Positions 1 through 7,103 are shown, counted from the stretch's first letter. The stretch is 16,381 bases of DNA from Caldivirga sp. (GCA_028275645.1 JAPWUH010000011.1:1-16381), one strand, 5' to 3'. Notes: a model not told the origin generated them from the letters alone. A program made the numbers and translations.

Positions 1-940
1 TTATGGCTGATGCTAGTGAGTAGATTATTGATGCTATTAGTGACTTGTAAGTGTCCAAGTGTACTATATGCCCAAGTTCATGGTTAATGACGGCCTCAAG
101 TTCACCTTGGTTAAGGCACGCCACCAGTTTAGTACCCATCACTATGAACTTATCCAGCAGGTTCATTGAGACGGCGTTACAGTCTGGTGATGGAACCAGG
201 TATATCTTAACACCGCTTATAGATGGTATTGTTATGTAATCAACCTTAACGTTTACCTGTGTTGAGCCGCCTATAGCCCTTAGGATTGCTGTAACCTGTG
301 TTAACTCCTCCCTCCTAATCCTCCTCAACGATGATGCGTAGGATATGAGCCTAAATAGTGTATCCTCAGGGGTATTGGTGGGTAGAGTTACGGTTACCCT
401 AATAATCCTTGAACCATCGACTCTAACCTTAACCATGCGCATGAATGATAGGTAGGTGTAAAGTAGGTTAACAGCCACCACTTGGGCTATTATTGATATT
501 ATAGTTGGGGCTATGCCATATTTAGTCAGTAGTAGGAATATGACCAGGGTCAATATTGATGATATTATGAAGGAGACAGCTGGGTTAACGGTTATTGCAA
601 ATTCAGGCTTGGTCGGCACCTTAACGTACTCATCTCCCTCATCCCTAAATAGCATGACAACCCTCTTCCCATCACCAATCAAAGTATTCCTTAGTATGAA
701 TCTACTCACCTCATCAACCCCCCTTCCATCACCCTGGATCTTAAGTGAGCTATCTAATACCTGTATACTGAACCTCCTGAAGTAAACCTCAACGTTTGTT
801 TCAGCGTTCCACGTGTATATGGCGTATAGGAATTCCCTCCTGAATTCACTAATCACTAGGTTAATGGAATTCAACACGTCGTGCATGTCTATTGAGCCGA
901 GCCTTACCAACGACTCAAGTAGCCTACTGTATGCGCGCAT
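1..940 (-). CDS. M48-family membrane metallopeptidase (HtpX-like), C-terminus outside window
   Basis: The frame is open from an ATG at 940 to the left edge, giving 313 residues with no stop, so the C-terminus is missing. Residues 1-115 are a soluble region with no domain I recognise. Two hydrophobic stretches follow at about 119-138 and 143-166, then a second soluble part ending in the zinc motif HELGH at residues 287-291, within 'EAVINHELGHIVHLD', and the start of another membrane segment (301-313). Acidic-EAV-x-HELGH-x-x-H is the M48 (HtpX/Ste24) signature; the two His are zinc ligands and the Glu is catalytic. The third ligand would lie beyond the edge. The family degrades or processes membrane proteins. 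A TATA-like box 28 nt upstream suggests a leaderless mRNA. Unlike classical HtpX, a long soluble domain precedes the first membrane segments. The family call is firm; the substrate is unknown. Confidence 0.85.
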   Translation of the reverse strand, partial: MRAYSRLLESLVRLGSIDMHDVLNSINLVISEFRREFLYAIYTWNAETNVEVYFRRFSIQVLDSSLKIQGDGRGVDEVSRFILRNTLIGDGKRVVMLFRDEGDEYVKVPTKPEFAITVNPAVSFIISSILTLVIFLLLTKYGIAPTIISIIAQVVAVNLLYTYLSFMRMVKVRVDGSRIIRVTVTLPTNTPEDTLFRLISYASSLRRIRREELTQVTAILRAIGGSTQVNVKVDYITIPSISGVKIYLVPSPDCNAVSMNLLDKFIVMGTKLVACLNQGELEAVINHELGHIVHLDTYKSLIASIIYSLASAI

Positions 941-960
941 TCACCCAGTTACAGTTAGGG

Positions 961-972
961 TACCTTTTTAAC
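961..972 (-). promoter_or_regulatory. TATA box of the M48 peptidase gene
   Basis: On the minus strand GGTTAAAAAGG is centred near 968, 28 nt before the ATG at 940. This is archaeal TATA spacing for a transcript that starts at or next to the start codon. The rest of 973-1041, between the two divergent genes, holds an 8-bp palindrome TACATGTA (986-993) and nothing else I can name. Confidence 0.6.
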
Positions 973-1041
973 CTGAACAGTCAAGTACATGTAACGTGAC
1001 ACTGATGTTCGAGTTCCCATCGGAGTACTGTTACTCAACCG

Positions 1042-1049
1042 CTATAAGG
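1042..1049 (+). promoter_or_regulatory. TATA box of the winged-helix gene
   Basis: CTATAAGG is centred 26 nt before the ATG at 1072. This supports ATG 1072 over the in-frame TTG at 1060 as the start, with a leaderless mRNA. A second AT-rich stretch (CTTAAAGATT, 1051-1060) is too close to the start to serve it. Confidence 0.5.
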
Positions 1050-1071
1050 GCTTAAAGATTTGGGTTACCCT

Positions 1072-1437
1072 ATGGCCAGTGTTAAATTGGTACGAGAGAC
1101 CAAGATGAAGGTTACGGTTCACAATAAGGCAATGCACATGAAGGTGAACGTGGTAGCCAAGCTTAAGGAGTACGCATCCTCCTCCAAGGGAAACCTGATA
1201 ACGGTCAGACCCAGTAAGATAGCCCAGGAAATAAACACAGTGGGCAGGGTTACGAGGGCTGATGGGGTGGTGATAAGGAACTTCCTTGAGCAGCTCGTGG
1301 AGAGGGGTTACATGGAGGTTATTAAGAGGAGTGCCAGGGGTAAGGTGTACGGAATAAGGAAGGGTGGAGAATTCTGGAAACTCCTCATGACGCATAGCCC
1401 AGAGGACATCGTTAACCTAGTTAACATAGAGGAATAG
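1072..1437 (+). CDS. small basic winged-helix DNA-binding protein
   Basis: This 121-residue protein starts at ATG 1072; a TTG at 1060 would add four residues but lies too close to the TATA box. The N-terminal 25 residues are strongly basic and rich in Met and His. They are followed by a helix-turn-helix and wing pattern: a helix (VVAKLKEYASS), a segment with 'VRPSKIAQEI', a recognition-type helix ('DGVVIRNFLEQLVERGYMEV') and a basic wing ('KRSARGKVYGIRKG'). The last 20 residues are acidic. This arrangement is typical of archaeal winged-helix regulators or chromatin proteins of 90-130 residues. I see no effector domain. It is a single-gene unit, divergent from the M48 peptidase and followed by a probable guide RNA gene. 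The fold is likely; the target and role are unknown. Confidence 0.7.
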   Translation: MASVKLVRETKMKVTVHNKAMHMKVNVVAKLKEYASSSKGNLITVRPSKIAQEINTVGRVTRADGVVIRNFLEQLVERGYMEVIKRSARGKVYGIRKGGEFWKLLMTHSPEDIVNLVNIEE

Positions 1438-1462
1438 TTGTAAAAAGTACATTGTAAAAATA

Positions 1463-1473
1463 ACCACTGTGGT
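1463..1473 (+). promoter_or_regulatory. 11-bp palindrome, possible operator
   Basis: ACCACTGTGGT is a perfect inverted repeat (5 bp each side of one base) lying 7 bp upstream of the TATA box of the putative guide RNA. The core CACTGTGG recurs at 6741-6748, about 22 bp upstream of the zinc-ribbon gene TATA box, as part of an imperfect version. A regulator site is possible, but two occurrences are weak support. Confidence 0.25.
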
Positions 1474-1479
1474 GTATCG

Positions 1480-1488
1480 TTTTTAAAG
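1480..1488 (+). promoter_or_regulatory. TATA box of the putative C/D box sRNA
   Basis: TTTTTAAAG is centred at 1484, about 24-26 nt before the first base of the C box (1508). No protein start lies at the right distance, so the box most simply serves a non-coding RNA. Confidence 0.5.
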
Positions 1489-1504
1489 CACCCTGTGAGC
1501 ACCA

Positions 1505-1563
1505 TAGATAATGAAGTGGACGGGATGAACTGAGGTGCATGATGAAAACCCGGGCCTGAGATA
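1505..1563 (+). ncRNA. probable C/D box guide sRNA
   Basis: The elements occur in the right order over 52 nt: C box ATAATGA (1508-1514, one change from RUGAUGA), a 15-nt D' guide (1515-1529), D' box CTGA (1530-1533), a 5-nt spacer, C' box ATGATGA (1539-1545, perfect), a 10-nt D guide AAACCCGGGC (1546-1555) and D box CTGA (1556-1559). Archaeal C/D sRNAs are about 50-60 nt with D'-C' spacers of a few nt and direct 2'-O-methylation of the base paired to the fifth guide nucleotide. A TATA box sits at the right distance. The D guide can pair over 8 nt (CCCGGGUU) with the T arm of the tRNA-Thr in this window, which points to a tRNA target, though T arms are similar in many tRNAs. The weaker C box and long D' guide are the main doubts. 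Confidence 0.55.
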
Positions 1564-1691
1564 AGCAACACGCATCATAAGTTGATCATGAATAATTCAA
1601 GCACATACACCTTTAAGCCTCATTAACCTTGGGTAAACGTCAATTTAAAGTTGTTGATACCGTTTCAAAGAGTTGATGTAGTGGATTAATG

Positions 1692-1699
1692 TTTAAAAA
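1692..1699 (+). promoter_or_regulatory. TATA box of the reductase gene
   Basis: TTTAAAAA is centred 26 nt before the ATG at 1722, consistent with a leaderless mRNA. Between the guide RNA and this box (1564-1691) I see only another AT-rich stretch (CAATTTAAAG, about 1640-1649) with no gene at its expected start. Confidence 0.6.
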
Positions 1700-1721
1700 T
1701 GCCTGCATGTGAACTAGCTCA

Positions 1722-3101
1722 ATGAATGAGACATATGATGTGGTGGTTGTTGGTGCAGGCACGGCTGGTTCATACGCCGCTTACCTAATGGCCAGGCAGG
1801 GTTTAAACGTCGCCCTAGTTGAGCGCAAGAAGGTTGAGGAGGTTTTTAAGGTAACTGGGGATGCAATCGGCGAGCACCACATTAAGAGGCTTGAGGCATC
1901 AGGGCTGAGCATAAATAATAAGGTCTTCATGATTAGGTACAGTGGGGCTGAGCTGTATAGCCCAGATTTAAGCATTAGGTACTTCGTTGCAGGCAGGGGT
2001 TATGGCCTCGATATTGGTGAGTGGGCCCAATGGCTAATCAACATCGCCAACAATAGTGGGGTCGATGTGTTGGATAGGCATACCGTGACGGCGCCAATAC
2101 TCGAGGGCGGCTTCGTTAAGGGTGTTAAGGCTAATAGGAGTGATGGTACACAGGTAGAGTTAAGGGCTAAGGTTACCGTCGACGCCTCAGGCGCCACTGG
2201 TGTTGTAAGGACTAAGCTACCCCCACAGTACAGAATAAGCGAACCACTACTGCCCGAGGACGCATCATATGCGTATAGGGAGATTATTGAGGTGGATTAC
2301 GAGATTGAAAACCCGCAGAACATAAGAATATACCTAAGTGGTGTAATATCGCCAGGAGGCTACTGGTGGTTCTTCCCGAAGTCAGAGAGGACCGTTAACA
2401 TTGGCTTGGGCATATGGGGTAAGTTGGTTAAGGAAATGGGCCTTAACCCTAGGGTTAACTACGATAAGTACCTTGCTAAGTCAGGATACGCTAGGGGTAG
2501 GAGGGTTCTTCACGCAGGCGGTGGTATAGTACCCACGAGGAGGCCCCTACCAAGCATGGTTGGTCCTGGGATAGTCGCAGTAGGTGATGCCGCAGTGGCC
2601 GTTAACCCAGTTCACGGGGGTGGCTTAGGCCCAGCATTGCTATCATCGGAACTAGCCTCAAAGGCCATCATTGAGGCGTTGGAGAGGGGTGACGTATCCG
2701 AGAGGGGGCTGTGGAGGTACAATGTGGATTACCTAAGGGCATACGGCATTAAGCAAGCCCAGTTGGACGTGTTTAGGCTAATGCTCCAAACCTTAAGTGA
2801 TGACCAGTTGAACAGGGGATTGAGGGCTAGGATACTAACCGAGGAGGAGGTGTTGGAGATATCTGAGAAGGGTGACTTAAACCTAAGCGGCCTCAGGAAG
2901 CTGACCATAGCCCTAAGGCTACTTAAGGTACCTGACGTGGCTAGGAAGTTATCACTGGCGTTGAGGTACATGAATGAAGTGAAGGGAATTTACCTAAATT
3001 ACCCACAGGACCCAGGCAACTTGGATAACTGGCTTGTGTCACTGGTGGCGAAGTACAATGAGTATAGGTTTAAGTTAAAGCTACCACCCCAATCAATCTA
3101 G
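1722..3101 (+). CDS. geranylgeranyl reductase family flavoprotein
   Basis: This 459-residue protein opens with a Rossmann FAD-binding segment 'YDVVVVGAGTAGSYAA' (GxGxxG at residues 11-16), followed by the ERK acidic/basic end of the second strand. Around residues 280-305 lies the second FAD motif, 'AVGDAAVAVNPVHGGGLGPAL', characteristic of the geranylgeranyl reductase family. In archaea, members hydrogenate the double bonds of digeranylgeranyl ether lipids, and several paralogues usually coexist, acting on menaquinone side chains or other isoprenoids. The overall length matches the family. It is the first gene of a likely pair with the class II aldolase 25 bp downstream. The family is firm; whether this is the main membrane-lipid reductase or a paralogue cannot be told from sequence alone. 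Confidence 0.85.
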   Translation: MNETYDVVVVGAGTAGSYAAYLMARQGLNVALVERKKVEEVFKVTGDAIGEHHIKRLEASGLSINNKVFMIRYSGAELYSPDLSIRYFVAGRGYGLDIGEWAQWLINIANNSGVDVLDRHTVTAPILEGGFVKGVKANRSDGTQVELRAKVTVDASGATGVVRTKLPPQYRISEPLLPEDASYAYREIIEVDYEIENPQNIRIYLSGVISPGGYWWFFPKSERTVNIGLGIWGKLVKEMGLNPRVNYDKYLAKSGYARGRRVLHAGGGIVPTRRPLPSMVGPGIVAVGDAAVAVNPVHGGGLGPALLSSELASKAIIEALERGDVSERGLWRYNVDYLRAYGIKQAQLDVFRLMLQTLSDDQLNRGLRARILTEEEVLEISEKGDLNLSGLRKLTIALRLLKVPDVARKLSLALRYMNEVKGIYLNYPQDPGNLDNWLVSLVAKYNEYRFKLKLPPQSI

Positions 3102-3126
3102 GTTGACTGGCTGGAAAGGTTAATTA

Positions 3127-3720
3127 ATGATACTGAACATAGGCTTTAACATGGATCATAGGGGTGAGTTGGTAAGGTACTTCATGGAGTCGTATATTAG
3201 GGGTTTGAACACTTTAATGGGAGGAAACGCTAGCATTAAAGTTGGGGACTACGTGCTAATAACCCCAAGTGGGGTCCCTAAGACTGAGTTAAGTGAGGGG
3301 GATTTGGTTAAGCTTTCATTAGACGGTAACGTTCTTGAAGGCTCCAGGAAGCCATCAACAGAGTGGAGGATGCACCTAGCCATATACAGGGTTAGTAATT
3401 ACCTGGCAGTGTTCCATGCTCATGCGCCATCGGTAATAGCGCTTTACCTAGCAGGGCTGAGACTTGACCTTAACAGCGTTAGTGAGACTAGGTCATACAT
3501 ACGCAGGGTTGATGAAGTAGACTTCATTGAACCGGGAACCCAGGAATTAGCCGATGAAGTCTCAGCTAGAATTAAGGATGGCGCAGACTTGGTGGTGCTT
3601 AGGAACCATGGGGTTGTGGCTGTGGGTTACTCCCTACCTGAGGCTTTAAATAAGGTTGAGGTTGCTGAGGATACTGCGAGGATACTTTTAAGCGTACGAT
3701 GTTTAAAGCCTAGAGGTTAA
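3127..3720 (+). CDS. class II aldolase/adducin family protein (FucA-like)
   Basis: Numbered from ATG 3127, the protein has 197 residues. It carries the phosphate-binding 'GGNASI' (32-37) and 'TPSG' (46-49), the catalytic Glu79 in 'PSTEWRMH', and zinc ligands His97 and His99 in 'FHAHAPSV' plus His161 in 'LRNHGVV'. This is the full active site of zinc-dependent L-fuculose-1-phosphate aldolase relatives, which cleave sugar phosphates by retro-aldol reaction. The true substrate is unknown. An alternative start at ATG 3151 (MDHRGEL) fits family N-termini better and would lie about 28 nt after a weak AT-rich TATA-like stretch (3117-3126). The gene follows the reductase by 25 bp. Its last 18 bases overlap the convergent small membrane-protein gene. 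Confidence 0.85.
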   Translation: MILNIGFNMDHRGELVRYFMESYIRGLNTLMGGNASIKVGDYVLITPSGVPKTELSEGDLVKLSLDGNVLEGSRKPSTEWRMHLAIYRVSNYLAVFHAHAPSVIALYLAGLRLDLNSVSETRSYIRRVDEVDFIEPGTQELADEVSARIKDGADLVVLRNHGVVAVGYSLPEALNKVEVAEDTARILLSVRCLKPRG

Positions 3721-3930
3721 ATACAGCATAGTTATCCCAATCAGATTCATAATCATTATCGCCAGTACAGGTAATGCAGAGGGCCCTATGCCCATCATCA
3801 TCCAGCCATAGTATGTTATGGCCATGAGTATACTCCCCATTAAGAATACTGATGATGCACCTATCAGTATCTTACCAGGTCTTGTAAACCCTACGCCTAT
3901 GTAGTTCCTAACCATAAGGCCAAGTAACAT
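3703..3930 (-). CDS. small hydrophobic membrane protein, unknown function
   Basis: This 75-residue ORF is strongly hydrophobic, with two clear membrane segments (about 24-44 and 50-70) and possibly a third at the N-terminus. The motif 'GVGFTRPGK' forms a short basic loop. It lies downstream of coaBC on the same strand after 112 bp and overlaps the 3' end of the aldolase gene by 18 bp. The same frame stays open upstream to a stop near 3975 and would add hydrophobic residues (ITISLVQA) that complete a first membrane helix, but no ATG, GTG or TTG is available there. Candidate TATA boxes lie at 3974-3982 and 3988-3997. I do not recognise the family. Its hydrophobic composition and conserved-looking loop argue for a real gene, but the start is uncertain. 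Confidence 0.55.
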   Translation of the reverse strand: MLLGLMVRNYIGVGFTRPGKILIGASSVFLMGSILMAITYYGWMMMGIGPSALPVLAIMIMNLIGITMLYLTSRL

Positions 3931-4042
3931 GGCTTGAACTAGTGAAATAGTTATGTTGATTTGGGGCTAAGTGGCTAAAAACTGAGGGTTTAATAAGGGT
4001 CAAAACTATTTCTCTTTATTCACTTAACCTATGTCATGCCTT

Positions 4043-5281
4043 TTATGTCCTCGTACGTCTTCGTAGTAATTGTATCGACTTATCTAGGATTATCCTGGCT
4101 AACTCTCTCTTATGAAGTGGCCCAACCTTAGTGAAGGTTCCATCCGGTTCGATTATTATGTATGAGTCTGTTAATGTGCCAAAGCCAATCCCAGGCCCCA
4201 CCCTATGGGCTATTGCCATGTCCCAGGCTCCATTTCTCATCCTACTCAGCGTCCTCTCGATAAGGCTCTTCTCATCAACGTTAACCTCTGCTTTATAACC
4301 AACCACAATGGTGCTCCTTGACTCCCTCTTAGCATCGTTAACTATTTTAGGAGCCCTCACTAGGGTTATGTTGACTGCGTCTAGGTCGCTGTCTAACTTC
4401 CCAGTAACCCTCTCCTTAACGTAGAAGTCGAGTGGTGCCGCTGCAAATATGGCTATGTCAATGCGGCTGTTCCTAAGTATCCTCAGAACAGTCTCATGCA
4501 TTTCAACAACGCTCGTCACCTTAATGACATTAACATTACTGGGGTACTTTATGTCAACCGGTCCAGAGACCACGAAGACATTGGCCCCCCTGGCCGCGGC
4601 CTCCCTAGCTATGAAGTAACCTGTTAACCCACTACTGGGCGTGGTAATGTACTTGACGTCATCGACGTGCTCCCTAGTTGGCCCTGAGGTAACCAATACG
4701 CTTAACCCGCTCATATCCCTAGGCGCCAGTAGATCTATGGTTGATTCAACGATTTCCTCAACAAGTGGTAACTTAGCCTTACCCTCCTCCACAATGGGGT
4801 CAAGCACCTTGACCCCAAGGGCCCTAAGCCTGCTAACATTGTCCTGAACAACTGGGTTATTCCACATGCTGATGTTCATCGCTGGGACAACCATGATTGG
4901 TTTACCTGCCCCTAGCGCAACTGCTAGGCACAGTAATGGTGCGTTGTCAGTGATGCCATTGGCTAACTTACTTATTAGGTTCGCCGTGGCAGGAACGGCC
5001 ACTAACGCATCAGCACCTGCACACTCCCTCACATGCTCAGCATAGCCACTTAACCTGACCAACGGCCTATGCCCAGTGGCCCATTGCATGACCATTGGGC
5101 TTAGTAGTTTAGCCGCTGTCCTACTCATGAGCACGGACACGTAAGCTCCATGCCTAATCAGCCCCCTGGCAACATCAGGAACCTTATATATTGAAATGCT
5201 GCCGGTCATCACAAGCATAACCCTTTTACCCATCAGTAGCCTGCTTAAACTACCCCTTATGGCTTCAATATCCTCACCCAT
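4043..5281 (-). CDS. coaBC: bifunctional phosphopantothenoylcysteine synthetase/decarboxylase
   Basis: This 412-residue fusion makes 4'-phosphopantetheine for coenzyme A: CoaB couples phosphopantothenate to cysteine and CoaC decarboxylates the product. CoaC (about 18-185) shows the flavin-binding start 'VMLVMTGSIS', active-site His83 in 'GYAEHV', 'ATANLISKLANGITDN', and 'PAMN' (133-136) with the catalytic Asn. CoaB (about 192-405) shows 'VTSGPTRE' and 'VSGPVDIKYP'. Two points are unusual. The flap segment 'EEGKAKLPLVEE' has no Cys where bacterial enzymes carry a catalytic Cys. The common 'SSGKMG' motif of CoaB reads SSGLTG here. The ATG at 5281 is preceded by AGGTG and a TATA box at 5315-5324, giving a leader of about 12 nt. 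The call is firm. Confidence 0.93.
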   Translation of the reverse strand: MGEDIEAIRGSLSRLLMGKRVMLVMTGSISIYKVPDVARGLIRHGAYVSVLMSRTAAKLLSPMVMQWATGHRPLVRLSGYAEHVRECAGADALVAVPATANLISKLANGITDNAPLLCLAVALGAGKPIMVVPAMNISMWNNPVVQDNVSRLRALGVKVLDPIVEEGKAKLPLVEEIVESTIDLLAPRDMSGLSVLVTSGPTREHVDDVKYITTPSSGLTGYFIAREAAARGANVFVVSGPVDIKYPSNVNVIKVTSVVEMHETVLRILRNSRIDIAIFAAAPLDFYVKERVTGKLDSDLDAVNITLVRAPKIVNDAKRESRSTIVVGYKAEVNVDEKSLIERTLSRMRNGAWDMAIAHRVGPGIGFGTLTDSYIIIEPDGTFTKVGPLHKRELARIILDKSIQLLRRRTRT

Positions 5282-5314
5282 ACCTAATGCACCTAAGTGG
5301 TCGGCGGATACAGC

Positions 5315-5324
5315 ATTTAAAAAT
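5315..5324 (-). promoter_or_regulatory. TATA box of coaBC
   Basis: On the minus strand ATTTTTAAAT is centred about 38 nt before the coaBC start. Transcription would begin near 5293, leaving a short leader that carries AGGTG about 8 nt ahead of the ATG. Confidence 0.5.
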
Positions 5325-5425
5325 CAGGTACCCTAATTGAGCCAGTAAGACCAAGGGTAATCTGACATATCAATGGGCTAAGTTAGGCTTGTTAATCATT
5401 AATATGCCCAATTATGGAGACTAGG

Positions 5426-5433
5426 TTTATTAG
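5426..5433 (+). promoter_or_regulatory. TATA box of the antiporter gene
   Basis: TTTATTAG is centred about 28 nt before the ATG at 5458. A second AT-rich stretch (GTTAAAA, 5444-5450) is too near the start codon to serve it. Confidence 0.4.
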
Positions 5434-5457
5434 ACTCTCCACTGTTAAAAGTGAACT

Positions 5458-6660
5458 ATGATAAGTACTGATGGCATCTTAATAACGCTAGCCTTAGTCA
5501 TATTAATAGGTTATGTTGGCGATTACCTATTCAGGTTAACCAGAATACCTGAGGCTGTAATACTAATGTTAATTGGGCTATTACTCGTGCCCGTGAGTCA
5601 TGTCGTGCCTACGAAGTACGTTGCGTTACTTAGGGACTTAGCCCCATTATTCGGCGACATAGCCCTAGTGATGATTATGTTTGATGGTGGCCGTAGGATA
5701 AGCTTCAGGACACCCATCTCGTCCAGTGGCCTTGGCTTAGCGCTCGCGGTGCTTGACGTTGTAATGCCCTCGGCGTTATTGGCCGTTGTGATGAATTCCT
5801 TCTTAGGTTGGCCACTGGTCTACGGTGCAATACTTGGTGCTATACTCGGTGAAACAACCACAACGGTGATAATACCAGTAGCCACCAGGTTATCCATAAG
5901 TGACTCAATGTACAACACCATTGTGGTTGAGGCGACGTTCAACTCGGTAGTCTCCATACTGCTCTTCTACCTACTCACAATACTACTAACAGGCCAGTTC
6001 TCGGCCCTATCCTACACCAGGTACGTCATATCGTACTTCAGCATAGCCGTGTTCCTAGGCCTAATCACAGGCATACTATGGTTACTGGCCCTGAGTTGGA
6101 TTAGGAGCACAAAGGCCTACGTGGTTACGATAGGCATCGCCTTCCTACTATATGGCGTGGTTGACCTACTCGGCGGCGCGGCCGTGGTTGCTGTCCTAAT
6201 ATTCGCAGTGATAATAGGGAATCATGACGTGATAAGCGAGTACTTTGGTTTAAGGTTAAACATCGATGAGGAGAGGCTTAATATTGTTGAGGGTGAACTC
6301 GAATTCCTAGTCAGGACGTTCTTCTACGTCTTAATAGGCATGATATCAATAATCTCACTATACTACGCCATACTAGCCATGGCTATTACTGGTGTCCTCC
6401 TGGCAATTAGGTACATTGAGGTTTACTCCATTGTGAAGGATAGTAGATTCTCAACATTGCTCTTTGCCCTAGCCCCAAGGGGCTTAACAGCGGCTGTATT
6501 GGCCAGCATTTTCCTAGACATGGGCTATAACCCATATTCAACCTACGTGTTTCTGGTCACCTTCATGGTTATAATATTTACGAACATAATATCAAGCGGC
6601 CTGTTATCACTCATAGTTAAGGAAAAGGTTAAGAGCGAGGAACAGGAGGTGAAGGACTAG
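5458..6660 (+). CDS. cation/proton antiporter family (CPA) membrane protein, atypical ion site
   Basis: This 400-residue protein consists almost entirely of hydrophobic segments, about 11-13 helices, in the layout of the Na+/H+ exchanger family. Landmarks are 'LIGLLLVP' in an early helix, 'MFDGGRRI' (74-81, family FEGG), a cytoplasmic charged loop near 265-285, and the conserved Arg of 'APRGLTAAVLAS' in the third-last helix. Aligned by motif with electroneutral NhaP-type exchangers, the usual Thr-Asp pair is GETT (131-134) and the usual Asn-Asp pair is Asn162-Ser163, with the preceding Glu158 kept. Both core ion-binding Asp residues are therefore absent. It may use Glu132, carry another ion, or have another role. 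The gene is monocistronic. Family firm, substrate unknown. Confidence 0.82.
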   Translation: MISTDGILITLALVILIGYVGDYLFRLTRIPEAVILMLIGLLLVPVSHVVPTKYVALLRDLAPLFGDIALVMIMFDGGRRISFRTPISSSGLGLALAVLDVVMPSALLAVVMNSFLGWPLVYGAILGAILGETTTTVIIPVATRLSISDSMYNTIVVEATFNSVVSILLFYLLTILLTGQFSALSYTRYVISYFSIAVFLGLITGILWLLALSWIRSTKAYVVTIGIAFLLYGVVDLLGGAAVVAVLIFAVIIGNHDVISEYFGLRLNIDEERLNIVEGELEFLVRTFFYVLIGMISIISLYYAILAMAITGVLLAIRYIEVYSIVKDSRFSTLLFALAPRGLTAAVLASIFLDMGYNPYSTYVFLVTFMVIIFTNIISSGLLSLIVKEKVKSEEQEVKD

Positions 6661-6687
6661 TTTTAACCTTAGGCCAGGCAACATCCA

Positions 6688-6709
6688 CAGCCCTACCATT
6701 CTAGGGTTG
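6688..6709 (+). other. hairpin, possible terminator or RNA element
   Basis: CAGCCCTA (6688-6695) can pair with TAGGGTTG (6702-6709) as an 8-bp stem including one G-U pair, closing a 6-nt loop. It lies 28 bp after the antiporter stop codon. No T-run follows, so it is not a classical intrinsic terminator; it could stabilise the mRNA end or be part of an untranslated RNA. Confidence 0.3.
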
Positions 6710-6769
6710 GAGGCCATCAGCAGGATAACCACCATGTAATCACTGTGGGAAGTATATCGGCGTGGAAAG

Positions 6770-6778
6770 GTTTTTAAC
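6770..6778 (+). promoter_or_regulatory. TATA box of the zinc-ribbon gene
   Basis: GTTTTTAAC is centred 27 nt before the ATG at 6801, the leaderless spacing seen throughout this window. Confidence 0.55.
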
Positions 6779-6800
6779 GTAAATTAAGCCTAGGTGATTA

Positions 6801-7013
6801 ATGGGTATTCCTAGCGAGACTGAGCAGAGGATAGTTTGCCCATACTGCGGCTTAACTGACTGGGTCCTTATTCAACCAGTTAATAGGAGGGATAGCAGAG
6901 GATCCCTGATCAGTGTCATGCTTTGCAGGTGCAATAACTGCGGTAGGGTTTTCTACGTGTTTAAATATAGGTTCAGGACCATAACGTACAGGCTTGAGGA
7001 CCTAGTTGCCTAA
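6801..7013 (+). CDS. small zinc-ribbon protein
   Basis: This 70-residue protein has CPYC (13-16) and CNNC (44-47), separated by 27 residues, with an extra Cys42. The spacing and intervening beta-rich sequence are those of a zinc ribbon such as those in transcription factors and RNA polymerase subunits. The C-terminal 20 residues are aromatic and basic ('FYVFKYRFRTITYRL'), suggesting a nucleic-acid or protein-binding strand. The start is set by the TATA box 27 nt upstream. It is transcribed toward the histone gene but has its own promoter, as does the histone, so the two are probably separate units. No closer family recognised. Confidence 0.72.
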   Translation: MGIPSETEQRIVCPYCGLTDWVLIQPVNRRDSRGSLISVMLCRCNNCGRVFYVFKYRFRTITYRLEDLVA

Positions 7014-7103
7014 TAATTAACATTAATATTTACGACAATTCACGTTAACAAGCAATTATAAATCATGGTTGAAAAGAGGAAAATTCCAAATCTAAGAGTA
7101 AAG

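Noticed and set aside
541..570. TGATGA/TGATAT stretch as a second C/D box RNA
   Set aside because: It lies within the M48 coding sequence and lacks D boxes at the required spacing.
1308..1571. Minus-strand ORF over the winged-helix gene end and guide RNA
   Set aside because: Shadow of the opposite strand, with no promoter and unusual composition.
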